Shown: positions 16,515 through 24,442 of the stretch, piece after piece
How positions within the stretch are numbered: position 1 is the stretch's first letter
How the letters are laid out: every line of letters begins with the position of its first letter
Assembly: GCA_012270965.1 (NCBI GenBank)
Contig: JAAXHJ010000046.1
Span: forward strand, 1-32,121
Length of the DNA: 32,121 nt
Direction: 5' to 3'
Source: Candidatus Palauibacter poriticola
GTDB lineage: Bacteria; Gemmatimonadota; Gemmatimonadetes; Palauibacterales; Palauibacteraceae
Notes under the pieces: generated by a model
Seen by the model: the letters and a program-made list of their open reading frames with translations, nothing else
Database searches by the model: none
What the model was told of the DNA's origin: nothing
Program-made: the position numbers and the translations under genes

Positions 16515-17747
16515 CTAGTCGCGGAGACATTCGACCGGATCGAGCGCGGCGGCGCGGCGGGCGGGGAAGAAGCCGGCCAGCGTCGCGATGAACGCGAGGA
16601 GCGCCATGGTCACGGCGGCCACCTGCGGCGAGATCGTTGGCCTACCGACGAACTCCCGCATCGGGACGAGCGACATGAGTTTCACGATGCCGAGGGAGAC
16701 GACGACGCCGAGCGCCGCGCCGGCGGCCACGATGAGCATGCTCTCCGTGAGGAACTGCCACAAAATGGATCGCCGGGTGGCCCCGAGGGAGCGCTTGATC
16801 CCGATTTCGTTCGTCCGCTCCCGCACCACGATGTACATGATGTTCGCGACCCCGATCCCGCCCACGCTGAGCGTGAAGCTGCCGACGATCGCGAAGAAGA
16901 TCTTGAACCCGAGAAAGAGAAACCCGAACGTCCGCTCCCACTCGGCCGTGTCCCACACGCCCAGCGCGTCCTCGTCGGCCGGATTGAAGCGGTACTTCGC
17001 TCCGAGGACCTCGTAGACCCGCGCCTCCACGGCCTCCGTCCGCGACGCGTCGGCGGTCCGGTACACGAAGTTGGAGACGAAGCGCGAGCCGAACAGGGCC
17101 GCGTGCGTGCCGGCCGGGATGAACACGCGGTCCTCGTCGCGCGAGTTGTACGACGAGTTCTGGATCTTGGGCTGGAGCACGCCGATCACGGTAAAGGGCG
17201 AAGCGCCGATCCGGACCTGCTCGCCGACGGGGTCGGCGTCCCCGAACAGGACGCGGGCGACCTCGTCGCCGAGAAACACGACGCGTCGCCGCTCCCGCTG
17301 GTCCCGCTCGTTGATGAAGCGGCCGCCCGGGAGCGGGATGATGTTCCTCATCTCGCCGTAGACGGGGTAGATGCCGGTGATGTTCGGGTTCACGCCGTTG
17401 CGGCTGTAGCGGACCGGCGCCGCCCGCGTGGAGTACTCCGGGCTGATCATCGTGATGTCGGGGATGCGCCGGGCGAGGACCTCCGCGTCCGCCTCTCGCA
17501 ACCGGATCGACCGACCCTCCCTGAACCCCGCGTGCGCCATCGTCGTGCGTCCGCCGAAGAGGATGACGATCCGGTCGCCCAGCCCGTGAAAGCGCTTGAT
17601 CGTCTGCCGCTCGAGTCCGACGGAGAAGGCGAGCAGCACGACGACGGCCACCGTGCCCCACGTGATGCCGAGCACCGTGAGCGCGGTTCTGACGCGCTGG
17701 GCCGAGAGATCGGCCCACAACTGCCGCCCGGCGTCGAGTAACCTCAC
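16515..17747 (-). CDS. MacB-like ABC transporter permease (first of two)
   Basis: The 410-residue paralogue of the neighbouring permease begins at GTG 17747 with RLLDAGRQLWADLSAQRVRT. It has one N-terminal helix (about 22-44), a periplasmic MacB_PCD domain and the FtsX motif GIGVANIMYIVVRERTNEIG. It ends FFPARRAAALDPVECLRD. The periplasmic domain contains FINERDQRERRRVVFLGDEVA, matching FINQRDIDEKRRVLFLGDDIA of its partner, so the pair arose by duplication. It starts 32 bp after the adaptor stop, with no terminator between them. No ATPase is fused or adjacent. Confidence 0.92.
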   Translation of the reverse strand: MRLLDAGRQLWADLSAQRVRTALTVLGITWGTVAVVVLLAFSVGLERQTIKRFHGLGDRIVILFGGRTTMAHAGFREGRSIRLREADAEVLARRIPDITMISPEYSTRAAPVRYSRNGVNPNITGIYPVYGEMRNIIPLPGGRFINERDQRERRRVVFLGDEVARVLFGDADPVGEQVRIGASPFTVIGVLQPKIQNSSYNSRDEDRVFIPAGTHAALFGSRFVSNFVYRTADASRTEAVEARVYEVLGAKYRFNPADEDALGVWDTAEWERTFGFLFLGFKIFFAIVGSFTLSVGGIGVANIMYIVVRERTNEIGIKRSLGATRRSILWQFLTESMLIVAAGAALGVVVSLGIVKLMSLVPMREFVGRPTISPQVAAVTMALLAFIATLAGFFPARRAAALDPVECLRD

Positions 17748-17779
17748 CGGGCGCCGGCCTCACGCGACGTCACCGGCGG

Positions 17780-18874
17780 CTACGTGATCTCGCGCCGCGG
17801 GGGCTCCAGCACGCGCTCGCCCTCCGCCAGTCCATCCATCACCTCGACGGTGATGCCGTCGCTCAGTCCGGTGCGGATCTCGCGTTCCTCCGTCTCCTCG
17901 GGCCCCAACCGAACCGTGACGAGCGTGCGATCGTCCTCGAACCGGACGAGACGCTCGGGAATGATCAGCACGTCCGAACGGCGCTCGATAATTACGTGCG
18001 CGTTGGCGGAATAGCCCGCCCGCAGGGCCGCGCCGTCCAGCGGAAGCACCGCGATCTCGACCGGGAAGAGGGTGGCGTTCTCCTCGTCGCGGCCTTTGAG
18101 CGAGATCTTCGTCAGCCGTCCCTCGATGCGGGCGTCCGGGAGCGCGCCGATCGTAATCTCCACCGGCATGCCCTCGACCAGCCGTCCCACGTCGATCTCA
18201 TCCACCGTGCCGCGGAAGAGCAGCTCATCCATCTCCGCCATCGTCATGAGGGCGGTCCCCTCCTGGAACGTCGTCAGCGGGACGACGGGATCGCCGATCT
18301 CCACCATCTTCTCGAGGATGAAGCCTTGGATCGGGGAGGTGATGACCGTCTCGACGGCTTCGTCTCCGATGGTTACGCGGCCCTCGGAGAGGAGAGCCAG
18401 CCGTTCCGTCGCGATCTGGACCTGGAGCGAAGCCTCGTCGAACTGGCGGACCACGGCCTCGTATTCCTCCTCGGACACGAACCCGCGGTCGCGCAGCGCG
18501 GCGAGCCGGTCGCGCTGCCTCTCGATCTGCTGGAGCTCGATGTCGCGCAGTTCCACGTTGCGCCGCGCCTCGACGAGTTCGATCGGGGTGGGGTTGGGCT
18601 GAACCTCGAGCAGGGGCTGGCCCCGCTGCACGTACTCGCCGGGCTCCTTGAACATCCGCCGCACGACGCCCGCCAGCTGCGACTTCACGCTCACCTCGAC
18701 GAGCGGTTCGATGCGCCCGACCGCGAGTGCCCGGTCCACGATCTCGCCGCGCTCCACGGCGACCGTGCCGGCCTCGCCGTCTTCGCCGTTCCCCGTGTTC
18801 GCGACCGCGAAGACGGTGGCCCCGAGCCCCCCGATCACGACCATGCTGCCCAATGTCTTCGTGCTTCGTCTCAT
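17780..18874 (-). CDS. Periplasmic adaptor (membrane fusion) protein, MacA/HlyD type
   Basis: The 364-residue adaptor has an N-terminal membrane anchor (about 8-27). The first half of a lipoyl domain follows (AVGRIEPLVEVSVKSQLAG, GEYVQRGQPLLEV), then an alpha-hairpin coiled coil rich in Glu, Arg and Gln (about 95-155). The second lipoyl half is TSPIQGFILEKMVEIGDPV. Beta-barrel and membrane-proximal domains end in DGLAEGERV. It should link the two permeases downstream to an outer-membrane exit duct. It is the first gene of the minus-strand group. No outer-membrane TolC partner is seen nearby. ATG 18874 is the natural start; a TTGACG at 18990-18995 (minus strand) could be a -35 box, but no good -10 follows. 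Confidence 0.92.
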   Translation of the reverse strand: MRRSTKTLGSMVVIGGLGATVFAVANTGNGEDGEAGTVAVERGEIVDRALAVGRIEPLVEVSVKSQLAGVVRRMFKEPGEYVQRGQPLLEVQPNPTPIELVEARRNVELRDIELQQIERQRDRLAALRDRGFVSEEEYEAVVRQFDEASLQVQIATERLALLSEGRVTIGDEAVETVITSPIQGFILEKMVEIGDPVVPLTTFQEGTALMTMAEMDELLFRGTVDEIDVGRLVEGMPVEITIGALPDARIEGRLTKISLKGRDEENATLFPVEIAVLPLDGAALRAGYSANAHVIIERRSDVLIIPERLVRFEDDRTLVTVRLGPEETEEREIRTGLSDGITVEVMDGLAEGERVLEPPRREIT

Positions 18875-19081
18875 TCGAACCGCCGCTCCCCCGTCCGGGA
18901 ATACGCTCGCTCGCGCCGGCCCGCCTGCCGAGATGGGCCGTTCACCTGAGAGCCTACGAGGGCGTCGAAGGTTGGTTTCGGTAAGGTCCCGTCAACTCGT
19001 GGCATCTAGCGGCAGCATGGAGTCCCCCGACGGTCGCGCAGGGGCCATCTGAACTCCCGACGGAAGCAGGAGGGAACAGCT
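18875..19081. other. Non-coding gap between the adaptor gene and a small ORF
   Basis: This stretch separates the adaptor start (minus strand) from a small plus-strand ORF and must hold the promoters of both. I see a lone TTGACG on the minus strand and a repeated CCCGACGG at 19026-19033 and 19055-19062, but no complete promoter. No convincing gene lies here. Confidence 0.5.
19068..19074 (+). promoter_or_regulatory. Strong Shine-Dalgarno AGGAGGG before a small ORF
   Basis: AGGAGGG stands seven bases before ATG 19082. It is one of the best ribosome-binding sites in the window and is the main reason to take the short ORF seriously. Confidence 0.6.
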
Positions 19082-19282
19082 ATGAGACGGTCGAGCATGA
19101 GCAGCGTGTTGGCGCTGTCACTCAGCTCGGCGCCTACGGTGGTCCCCGATGCGATAGCCAGTCAGGTCCCGGTCGGGGAAATCCGAGTGGCGTCGATGTC
19201 CGCCCTCCTCCGGAACACGCCGCCACGAACCGTCAAACCGGGGCACACCCCAGCCGCATGCCCCTGCGGCTACGCCGAGTGA
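19082..19282 (+). CDS. Small secreted-looking protein or gene remnant, unknown
   Basis: I do not recognise this 66-residue product. It starts MRRSSMSSVLALSLSSAPTV, a signal-peptide-like N-terminus with two Arg and a hydrophobic core. Cleavage is possible near DAIASQ. The remainder is short and ends HTPAACPCGYAE, with a CPC motif. The excellent ribosome-binding site argues for translation. The weak hydrophobic core, with serines where leucines would be expected, and the abrupt end argue for a decayed gene. No partner gene lies on the same strand. Confidence 0.4.
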   Translation: MRRSSMSSVLALSLSSAPTVVPDAIASQVPVGEIRVASMSALLRNTPPRTVKPGHTPAACPCGYAE

Positions 19283-19310
19283 GGGCAAGACGGGATCGCA
19301 GGGGGCGATT

Positions 19311-19375
19311 CCCGTTCCTTCGTCTAATGGTCAGCCTAGGGGATAGCCCCGTCTTGGGGTTAGGGTTGGAACGGG
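19311..19375 (+). other. tRNA-Glu-like fragment and foldable 65-nt element
   Basis: The segment 19314-19334 reads like the 5' third of bacterial tRNA-Glu: acceptor strand, then CTTCGTCTAATGGTCAG of the D arm. CCCGTTCC at 19311-19318 can pair with GGAACGGG at 19368-19375, closing a fold that contains a CCCC-GTCTT-GGGG hairpin. There is no anticodon arm of normal shape and no GTTCGA T-loop, so it is not a working tRNA. Its 3' side overlaps the last codons of the propeller gene on the other strand. Confidence 0.3.
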
Positions 19376-20655
19376 CACCCTACCGCCACGACTTCCGTGC
19401 CGTGTGCGCTCTCCAAGCGCAGGCGGAGCACGTAGTCCACTCCGAAGGCGTCGGAGACCACGCCGTGTACCTCTCCGCGTCTCCCGACATGAGGCGAGGC
19501 AAGCGGGAAGGGCGCAGAAGCGACGCCGCGATACACTCCACAGTTGTCGAACAGGTCCCATACGGGCCCATCGTCGCCGTTCCCCGCCTGCGGTTCCCGC
19601 AGCACCCAGAGCCACCCTTCCGGCGAGACGCGAAACTCCGAAATGACAGGCTCGTATTCGGACGCGTCTACGCGGCCCGGTGGCAGTTGAGCGGGGATCC
19701 CAAGTCCGACGGTGCGGGTCGTGTCCCCTCGCAGCGTCACTTGGTGGAAGCGATACGACGCCCGGTTTGCCAGCCACAACTCACCCCCGGGCCCGACCGT
19801 CCACGCCACCTGCCGGGCGTCGGAACGAACGGGACGCTCGATGGCAATTTCTCCTCCGTTCACCGCTTCCACCTCCGCAACCCCCATTTCCAAGTGTCGC
19901 GTCTCGATCAGGAGGGTATCCCCTTCCAAGAGTTCGTGGTCCCGCGTAACCGTTCGGCGAACGATGTGGGTCAGTCGAGGGAACTCCCGAATGGAGCGAT
20001 CCGGCCAGTCGTCCACCGTCAACTCCTCGTAGACGGCCCCCGCCGTGTCGGCCCCGACCAGTTTGGTTGACGTGGCCAGGGTCCCCGCCGGGAAGTAAGG
20101 GAACCTCCAAGGTGTGCGCCGGAGGTGGTTCCCAAGCGAATCCACCGCCAATGGCGCTCCCTGGCCCGCGTCGATCCAGAGCCGGTTGGGGGGTTGCCAG
20201 AGGAGCCGCATGCCACCGGCGCTCCCGGGACCAAACCTGTGATACGTGATCTCGCCCGGTCCCTCCCCGTCGCGGACGATGTTTCGGAGGTGGTGACCGG
20301 CGCGATCAAAGACGCGCACCTCCTCCGAGCCGATGTCAAGTACGTAGATCCGTCCGTATGGGTCGACGGTGATGTGGCCCACGTCGCCCAGAACGTCCGG
20401 TCCAATCCCTTGGAATTTTCCTAGGCGGACCTCCTCCGCGAGCCGCCATTCGACTTCCGTCCCGCCTAGGCTGCGTGGGAGGGGGTTGGATATGACGATC
20501 CGTCCCCCTTCCAGCGTGTTCACGCGCGTCTCCTGAAGTGCCATACCCATCGTGGGCGAGGGCAACAACAGGGCGAGGATTGAGGCGGAAATCGATGTCT
20601 TGCGTCCTCCGCGTCCGCTCGCCGTTCGACCGGACAGCCTGCGGCCTATCCGCAC
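19360..20655 (-). CDS. Secreted six-bladed beta-propeller protein (NHL-like)
   Basis: The 431-residue product has a signal peptide (TSISASILALLLPSPTMG, with cleavage likely after MALQ) and repeated blades. The clearest blade is GDVGHITVDPYGRIYVLDIGSEEVRVFDRAGHHLRNI, followed by GEGPGE, a hallmark of the 6-bladed propeller family common in Bacteroidota and Gemmatimonadota. Later blades include WTVGPGGELWLANR and FRVSPEGWLWVLREP. It is probably periplasmic or surface-bound; the ligand is unknown. The start is uncertain. GTG 20655 overlaps the stop of the small Cys-rich gene by ten bases, which favours coupled translation. TTG 20658 and ATG 20721 are alternatives. Confidence 0.8.
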   Translation of the reverse strand: MRIGRRLSGRTASGRGGRKTSISASILALLLPSPTMGMALQETRVNTLEGGRIVISNPLPRSLGGTEVEWRLAEEVRLGKFQGIGPDVLGDVGHITVDPYGRIYVLDIGSEEVRVFDRAGHHLRNIVRDGEGPGEITYHRFGPGSAGGMRLLWQPPNRLWIDAGQGAPLAVDSLGNHLRRTPWRFPYFPAGTLATSTKLVGADTAGAVYEELTVDDWPDRSIREFPRLTHIVRRTVTRDHELLEGDTLLIETRHLEMGVAEVEAVNGGEIAIERPVRSDARQVAWTVGPGGELWLANRASYRFHQVTLRGDTTRTVGLGIPAQLPPGRVDASEYEPVISEFRVSPEGWLWVLREPQAGNGDDGPVWDLFDNCGVYRGVASAPFPLASPHVGRRGEVHGVVSDAFGVDYVLRLRLESAHGTEVVAVGCPFQP

Positions 20656-21032
20656 CAACCGCGCGTCATGTAGTGATAGCCTTCCTGCAACTGTATGCAA
20701 TAGAACTCCGTTATCACCCAATCCATGCTGAAGCCGCAGCGAAAGAACATCTTAACTCCAGCCTTCCCGGCCGCTTCCTTGAGTTGCTCAGGTGTGCATC
20801 CGTTGAGCCCGGCGGAGGGGGAGCCATTGATGGTTGCGCCGTCGTTGCCGAAGGGGGCGCTGCTGCCGGAGTCAGTGTCCGATCCGAAACATGTGGCCCC
20901 GGTTGTGACGGTGACCGTCGCCGACCCATCCCAGGATCGTTCGGCCATCTGGCCCGGACTCTGAACGGGCGCGGTGCCGCCGCACCTTTGTGATCGAGTT
21001 GAACCGTCGCCGTGCCATGCTGCTCTCGCCAT
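20646..21032 (-). CDS. Small Cys-rich secreted protein, apparently frameshifted
   Basis: I know no name for this protein. The frame ending at 20646 encodes 128 residues with six Cys, at TQRC-like, ATCFGSD, NGCTPEQL, FRCGF, FYCIQ and GWCG positions. The ordered segment is CTPEQLKEAAGKAGVKMFF. The start at 21032 has no ribosome-binding site. A different frame begins at ATG 21162 behind GGAAGG and encodes a basic region plus a hydrophobic signal segment, TIALIATAAWLQVAPEP, before losing sense near 21000. Adding +1 between about 21030 and 20950 would join both into about 171 residues: signal peptide plus Cys-rich domain. The stop lies within the start region of the propeller gene, so the two are likely one unit. 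Confidence 0.5.
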   Translation of the reverse strand: MARAAWHGDGSTRSQRCGGTAPVQSPGQMAERSWDGSATVTVTTGATCFGSDTDSGSSAPFGNDGATINGSPSAGLNGCTPEQLKEAAGKAGVKMFFRCGFSMDWVITEFYCIQLQEGYHYMTRGWCG

Positions 21033-21168
21033 GCAGCGGCTCGGGGGCGACCTGAAGCCAAGCTGCGGTGGCGATCAGGGCGATGGTCGGCTTGGCCCGC
21101 CTTGAGCGCCCGACGGTAGTCAAGGCTCGGGCAGGTACGTGAAGAGGGTTGAAGCGGAACATTGAGTG

Positions 21169-21174
21169 CCTTCC
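21169..21174 (-). promoter_or_regulatory. Shine-Dalgarno GGAAGG before ATG 21162
   Basis: On the minus strand GGAAGG is followed after six bases by ATG 21162. This marks the likely true start of the small secreted protein upstream of the propeller gene. About 70 bp further upstream a TTGACA (21236-21241, minus strand) could serve as a -35 box; the -10 region is poor. Confidence 0.55.
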
Positions 21175-21185
21175 GGGTCTGAGGG

Positions 21186-21211
21186 GGACTCACGCCCGGG
21201 ACTCACGCCCG
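21186..21211. repeat. 13-bp tandem duplication in an intergenic region
   Basis: GGACTCACGCCCG occurs at 21186-21198 and again at 21199-21211, a perfect duplication. It lies between the nucleotidase stop and the start of the small secreted protein, in the likely promoter or leader region of the latter. Confidence 0.85.
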
Positions 21212-21290
21212 AAGAGTGCGTCGCACCACGTCACTTGTCAACCCCCAGCGTTGTCCAATGGAAATGAGCATGAGCGTGCGTGCGAGCAGA

Positions 21291-22997
21291 TCATGGGAGC
21301 ATGATCGTGGCGCTTCGCACCGAACGGGGAGACTCGATCCAGCGGGGGGCTCGGGGGATGGGGAAGGGGTCCGGTTGCGCCTGCAGGTACGCGACGAGGG
21401 CTTCGAGGTCGGCCACGTCCAGGGGTTCGATGCGTTCCGCCTCGGCGAAGGTCGTGTAGCCGCCGCCTCCGGTCGCGATGAAGTCGTTAGCCGCGACGAG
21501 ATAGCGGCCCTCGGGCCTGAGCGGCGATCCGTCGTCGAACGTCACGTCGCGAATGCGCTCGCCGTAAGGCGCCGCCGGATCGTAGCGGACGGTGATGCCG
21601 CTCGCGTGTAGGTCGACGGCCCCGTCCCGGACGGAGTGCTCGAGGGTCCGCAGCAGCTGCGCGCCGGTCATCGTGTGGCGGACGAGCATGTTGTTGAAGG
21701 GTTGGAGCTCAAAGAGGTCCGCGAAGGTGACCGGCCCCGCCGGCAGGGACCGGCGGATGCCCCCGTTGTTCATGAGGGCGACCTCGGCGCCGCTTGCGCG
21801 CCGCTGCGCGTCGGCCACGATGCGGCCAAGCGGGAAGTCGCCGTCTCGCGGGGCGGAAAGCGCCTCGGGGAGGTCCACGATGACGCGGTCGACGAGGGCC
21901 GCGATCTCGGCGCGGTAGGAGGCGACGAGCCGCTCGACGTCCGGGTCCGGCGCGATCTCGTCCGCCCATACCTGTCGAATGCCGAGGTGTCGGGCGCTTA
22001 CGGCCCCTTCCGCGCTCCGGTCGATGCGTCCGAGTCCGTACGCCGTCGTGTTCGCGTAGGACTGGATGACGGGAACGCCCCGAACCTCGGCCTCCACGCG
22101 CGAGTGCGTATGTCCCGTGACCGCGTAGTCGAAGCGTTTCGCCGTCGCGGCCAGCGCGTCCAAGGCCGGGCCCTCGCACGCGGCGCCCCCCGCATCCTCC
22201 TCCGCGCCGATAACGCAGAAGGCGCCCTCGTGCATGACCGCGACCACGAAGTCCGCGCCCGCCGCCCGCACCTCCGGGATGTAGCGGTCGAGCGCATCCG
22301 AGATCGGCCGGAAGTCGAAGTCCGCCACGAGCGAGGGACGGGCGACGACCGGCGTGGAGGTCGTCGTCGCGCCGACGAAGCCGACCCGGACGCCCTCCCT
22401 CTCGATGATCGTCCACGGGCGGACCCACTCGGGGTGGCGGCCGGTGTCCTTGAGGTAGATGTTCGCGCTGAGCATGGCGAAGTCCGCGTCGGCCACGCGC
22501 TCCACGAGGATGTCGACGCCCCAGTCGAACTCGTGGTTCCCGATCGAGACGGCGTCGTAGCCGATCCCGTTCATCGCCTCGATCGTCGAGCGCCCATCCG
22601 TGAAGTTCGAGATCGGCGTGCCCTGCATGATGTCGCCGCCGGAGACGACGAAGAGGGGACACTCCGGCGTCGCGGCGCGCTCGCGCGCCACATAGGCGGC
22701 GAGGGCGGCGGATCCGCCGACCGGGCGTCCGTCCGACCAGCTCTGTTCCGCCGGCAGCAGCCGTCCGTGCATGTCGTTCGTGGAGAAGATGAGCGCGCAG
22801 GCCTCTTGGTGCGCGGGAGCGCAGGCCGGGAAGGCCGCGATGCCGCCGCAGAGAAGGGCGGGGAGGCCAAGCCTGGAGCGGGCGGGGAGCCTTGGTCTGA
22901 AGCGGGTGGGGAGGTTGGGCCTAAAGCGGGCGGGGAAGCCAAGCTTGGGACGGGCAGGGACGATGGGCCCGAAGCGGGCGGCGGGACGAAGCGGCAT
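21291..22997 (-). CDS. UshA-type 5'-nucleotidase / 2',3'-cyclic phosphodiesterase, exported
   Basis: This 568-residue exported metallophosphoesterase should dephosphorylate nucleotides outside the cytoplasm. The metal site is visible: Asp75 and His77 in STNDMHGRL, Asp122 in SGGDIMQG, Asn154 and His155 in IGNHEFDWG, and TGHTHSR. The C-terminal substrate domain has ALMNNGGIRRSLPAG, ELQPFNNMLV, the LEHSV stretch and NDFIATGGGGYTTF, with the Phe and Tyr that stack on the base. The leader is unusual: residues 14-53 are five 8-residue repeats of the PARFRPNL type. FPAC with Cys59 could be a weak lipobox. ATG 22997 overlaps the purF stop by one base, so it is the last gene of the purine operon. Confidence 0.9.
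   Translation of the reverse strand: MPLRPAARFGPIVPARPKLGFPARFRPNLPTRFRPRLPARSRLGLPALLCGGIAAFPACAPAHQEACALIFSTNDMHGRLLPAEQSWSDGRPVGGSAALAAYVARERAATPECPLFVVSGGDIMQGTPISNFTDGRSTIEAMNGIGYDAVSIGNHEFDWGVDILVERVADADFAMLSANIYLKDTGRHPEWVRPWTIIEREGVRVGFVGATTTSTPVVARPSLVADFDFRPISDALDRYIPEVRAAGADFVVAVMHEGAFCVIGAEEDAGGAACEGPALDALAATAKRFDYAVTGHTHSRVEAEVRGVPVIQSYANTTAYGLGRIDRSAEGAVSARHLGIRQVWADEIAPDPDVERLVASYRAEIAALVDRVIVDLPEALSAPRDGDFPLGRIVADAQRRASGAEVALMNNGGIRRSLPAGPVTFADLFELQPFNNMLVRHTMTGAQLLRTLEHSVRDGAVDLHASGITVRYDPAAPYGERIRDVTFDDGSPLRPEGRYLVAANDFIATGGGGYTTFAEAERIEPLDVADLEALVAYLQAQPDPFPIPRAPRWIESPRSVRSATIMLP
22839..22958 (-). repeat. Five 24-bp tandem units in the nucleotidase leader
   Basis: Units of 24 bp run from 22958 down to 22839 and encode PARPKLGF, PARFRPNL, PTRFRPRL, PARSRLGL and PALLCGGI. 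The preceding PAARFGPIV looks like a sixth, altered unit. The last unit has become part of the hydrophobic core of the export signal. Confidence 0.85.
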
Positions 22998-24442
22998 CAG
23001 ACCGTCTGCAGCGCTTGTGATCGGTTCATGTCCACGAGCGGCGCGGCGTAGTTGCCGGTCCAGCAGGCGTCGCAGAAGGGACCGTGATCCGCGACCGCGT
23101 CGCGCATGCCTTCCATGCTAAGATAGCCGAGCGAGTCGACCTTGAGGTGTTGCCGGATCTCCTCGACCGTATGGCTGGAACCGATGAGTTCCTCCTTCGT
23201 CGGCATGTCGATGCCATAATAGCAGGGGGAACGGACCGGCGGCGAGGCGACCCGGAAGTGCACCTCGCGAGCCCCGGAGTCCCGGAGGAGCCGGACGAGG
23301 CCGCTGCTCGTCGTACCGCGGACGAGCGAATCGTCCACGACGACGATGCGCTTGCCGTCGACGAGTTCGCGCACGGGGTTGTACTTCACCCGCACCTTGA
23401 AGTCGCGCCCCGTCTGCGTCGGATGGATGAAGGTCCGGCCCACGTAGTGGTTGCGGATGAGCGCGAGTTCGAAGGGGAGGCCGCTGGCCTCCGAGTATCC
23501 GAGCGCCGCCGAGTTCGACGAGTCCGGCACGGCGAACACGCAGTCGGCCTCCGCCGGGTGCTCGCGGGCGAGCCGGCGGCCAAACGCCCGCCGCGCCTCG
23601 TCCACGCTGCACCCCCAAACCCGCGAATCGGGGCGCGCGAAGTACACGAGTTCGAACAGACAGGCGCTGGGCTCGGCGGGAGGCAGCGGCCGGAGCGATT
23701 TCACGTGGCCGGCGCGGACCTTCAGCACCTCGCCCGGTTCCACGTCGCGCACGTAGGCGGCCCCGATGATGTCGAGGGCGCACGTTTCCGATGCGAAGAC
23801 GACGGTTTCTCCCAGCCTGCCCATCACCATGGGCCGGAAGCCTCGCGCGTCGCGGGTCGCGTAGACCGTGTCGCCGATGCAGAGGAGGAGGGAGAAGGCG
23901 CCGACCAGTTGTGAGAGGGCGTCGTCGATCTTGCCGTCCAGGTCGCGGTGGCGGGAACGGGCGATGAGATGGACGACGACCTCCGAGTCCGCATCCGTCT
24001 GGAAGATCGAGCCGTCGCGCGCGAGCGAGCGCTTGAGCTGATTCGCGTTCGTGAGGTTGCCGTTGTGCGCAAGCGCGAGCGGCTTGTCTTCGTACTGCAC
24101 GAGGAGGGGCTGCGCGTTGCGGAGGCTGGATCCGCCCGCCGTCGAATAGCGGACGTGCCCGATGGAGAGCGACCCCTCGAGGGCGCCGAGCACCTCATCG
24201 TCGAACACGTCCGCCACGAGGCCCATACCCTTGTGGACCCTCGACATGCCTGACCCGTCGACCGTGACGATCCCGGCGGACTCCTGGCCGCGGTGCTGGA
24301 GCGCGTACATCGAGAGAAACGCGAGTTCGGCGGCGGCGCTCGAGCCGCTGACCGCGACGATGCCGCACTCCTCCCGCGGCTTGTCCAGCCCGAACGCCCC
24401 GTGTCCCGCCCGCGGGGCGCCTTCCGTCGGGAGTCTCCTCAT
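22997..24442 (-). CDS. purF: Amidophosphoribosyltransferase
   Basis: PurF makes 5-phosphoribosylamine from PRPP and glutamine, the first step of purine synthesis. The protein is 481 residues. The glutaminase N-terminal nucleophile is Cys26 in [10 protein letters not shown], so a 25-residue propeptide must be removed, longer than usual. [18 protein letters not shown] and the PRPP loop [14 protein letters not shown] are all present. [10 protein letters not shown] near the end carries two of the cysteines that bind a 4Fe-4S cluster in the Bacillus type. ATG 24442 overlaps the purL stop by four bases. Confidence 0.96.
   Translation of the reverse strand: MRRLPTEGAPRAGHGAFGLDKPREECGIVAVSGSSAAAELAFLSMYALQHRGQESAGIVTVDGSGMSRVHKGMGLVADVFDDEVLGALEGSLSIGHVRYSTAGGSSLRNAQPLLVQYEDKPLALAHNGNLTNANQLKRSLARDGSIFQTDADSEVVVHLIARSRHRDLDGKIDDALSQLVGAFSLLLCIGDTVYATRDARGFRPMVMGRLGETVVFASETCALDIIGAAYVRDVEPGEVLKVRAGHVKSLRPLPPAEPSACLFELVYFARPDSRVWGCSVDEARRAFGRRLAREHPAEADCVFAVPDSSNSAALGYSEASGLPFELALIRNHYVGRTFIHPTQTGRDFKVRVKYNPVRELVDGKRIVVVDDSLVRGTTSSGLVRLLRDSGAREVHFRVASPPVRSPCYYGIDMPTKEELIGSSHTVEEIRQHLKVDSLGYLSMEGMRDAVADHGPFCDACWTGNYAAPLVDMNRSQALQTV

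Noticed and set aside
15357..17741. A 794-residue open frame on the plus strand across both permease genes
   Set aside because: It spans two genes and their gap in antisense and is His/Asp/Glu/Arg-rich with no recognisable motif; the minus strand has complete FtsX signatures.
19311..19375. A complete tRNA gene
   Set aside because: Although the 5' part resembles tRNA-Glu and the ends pair, the anticodon arm and the GTTCGA loop are missing.
21289..21306. GATCATG-GGAG-CATGATC inverted repeat at the nucleotidase stop
   Set aside because: A 7-bp AT-containing stem without a U tract; possible but not convincing as a terminator, and it overlaps coding sequence.
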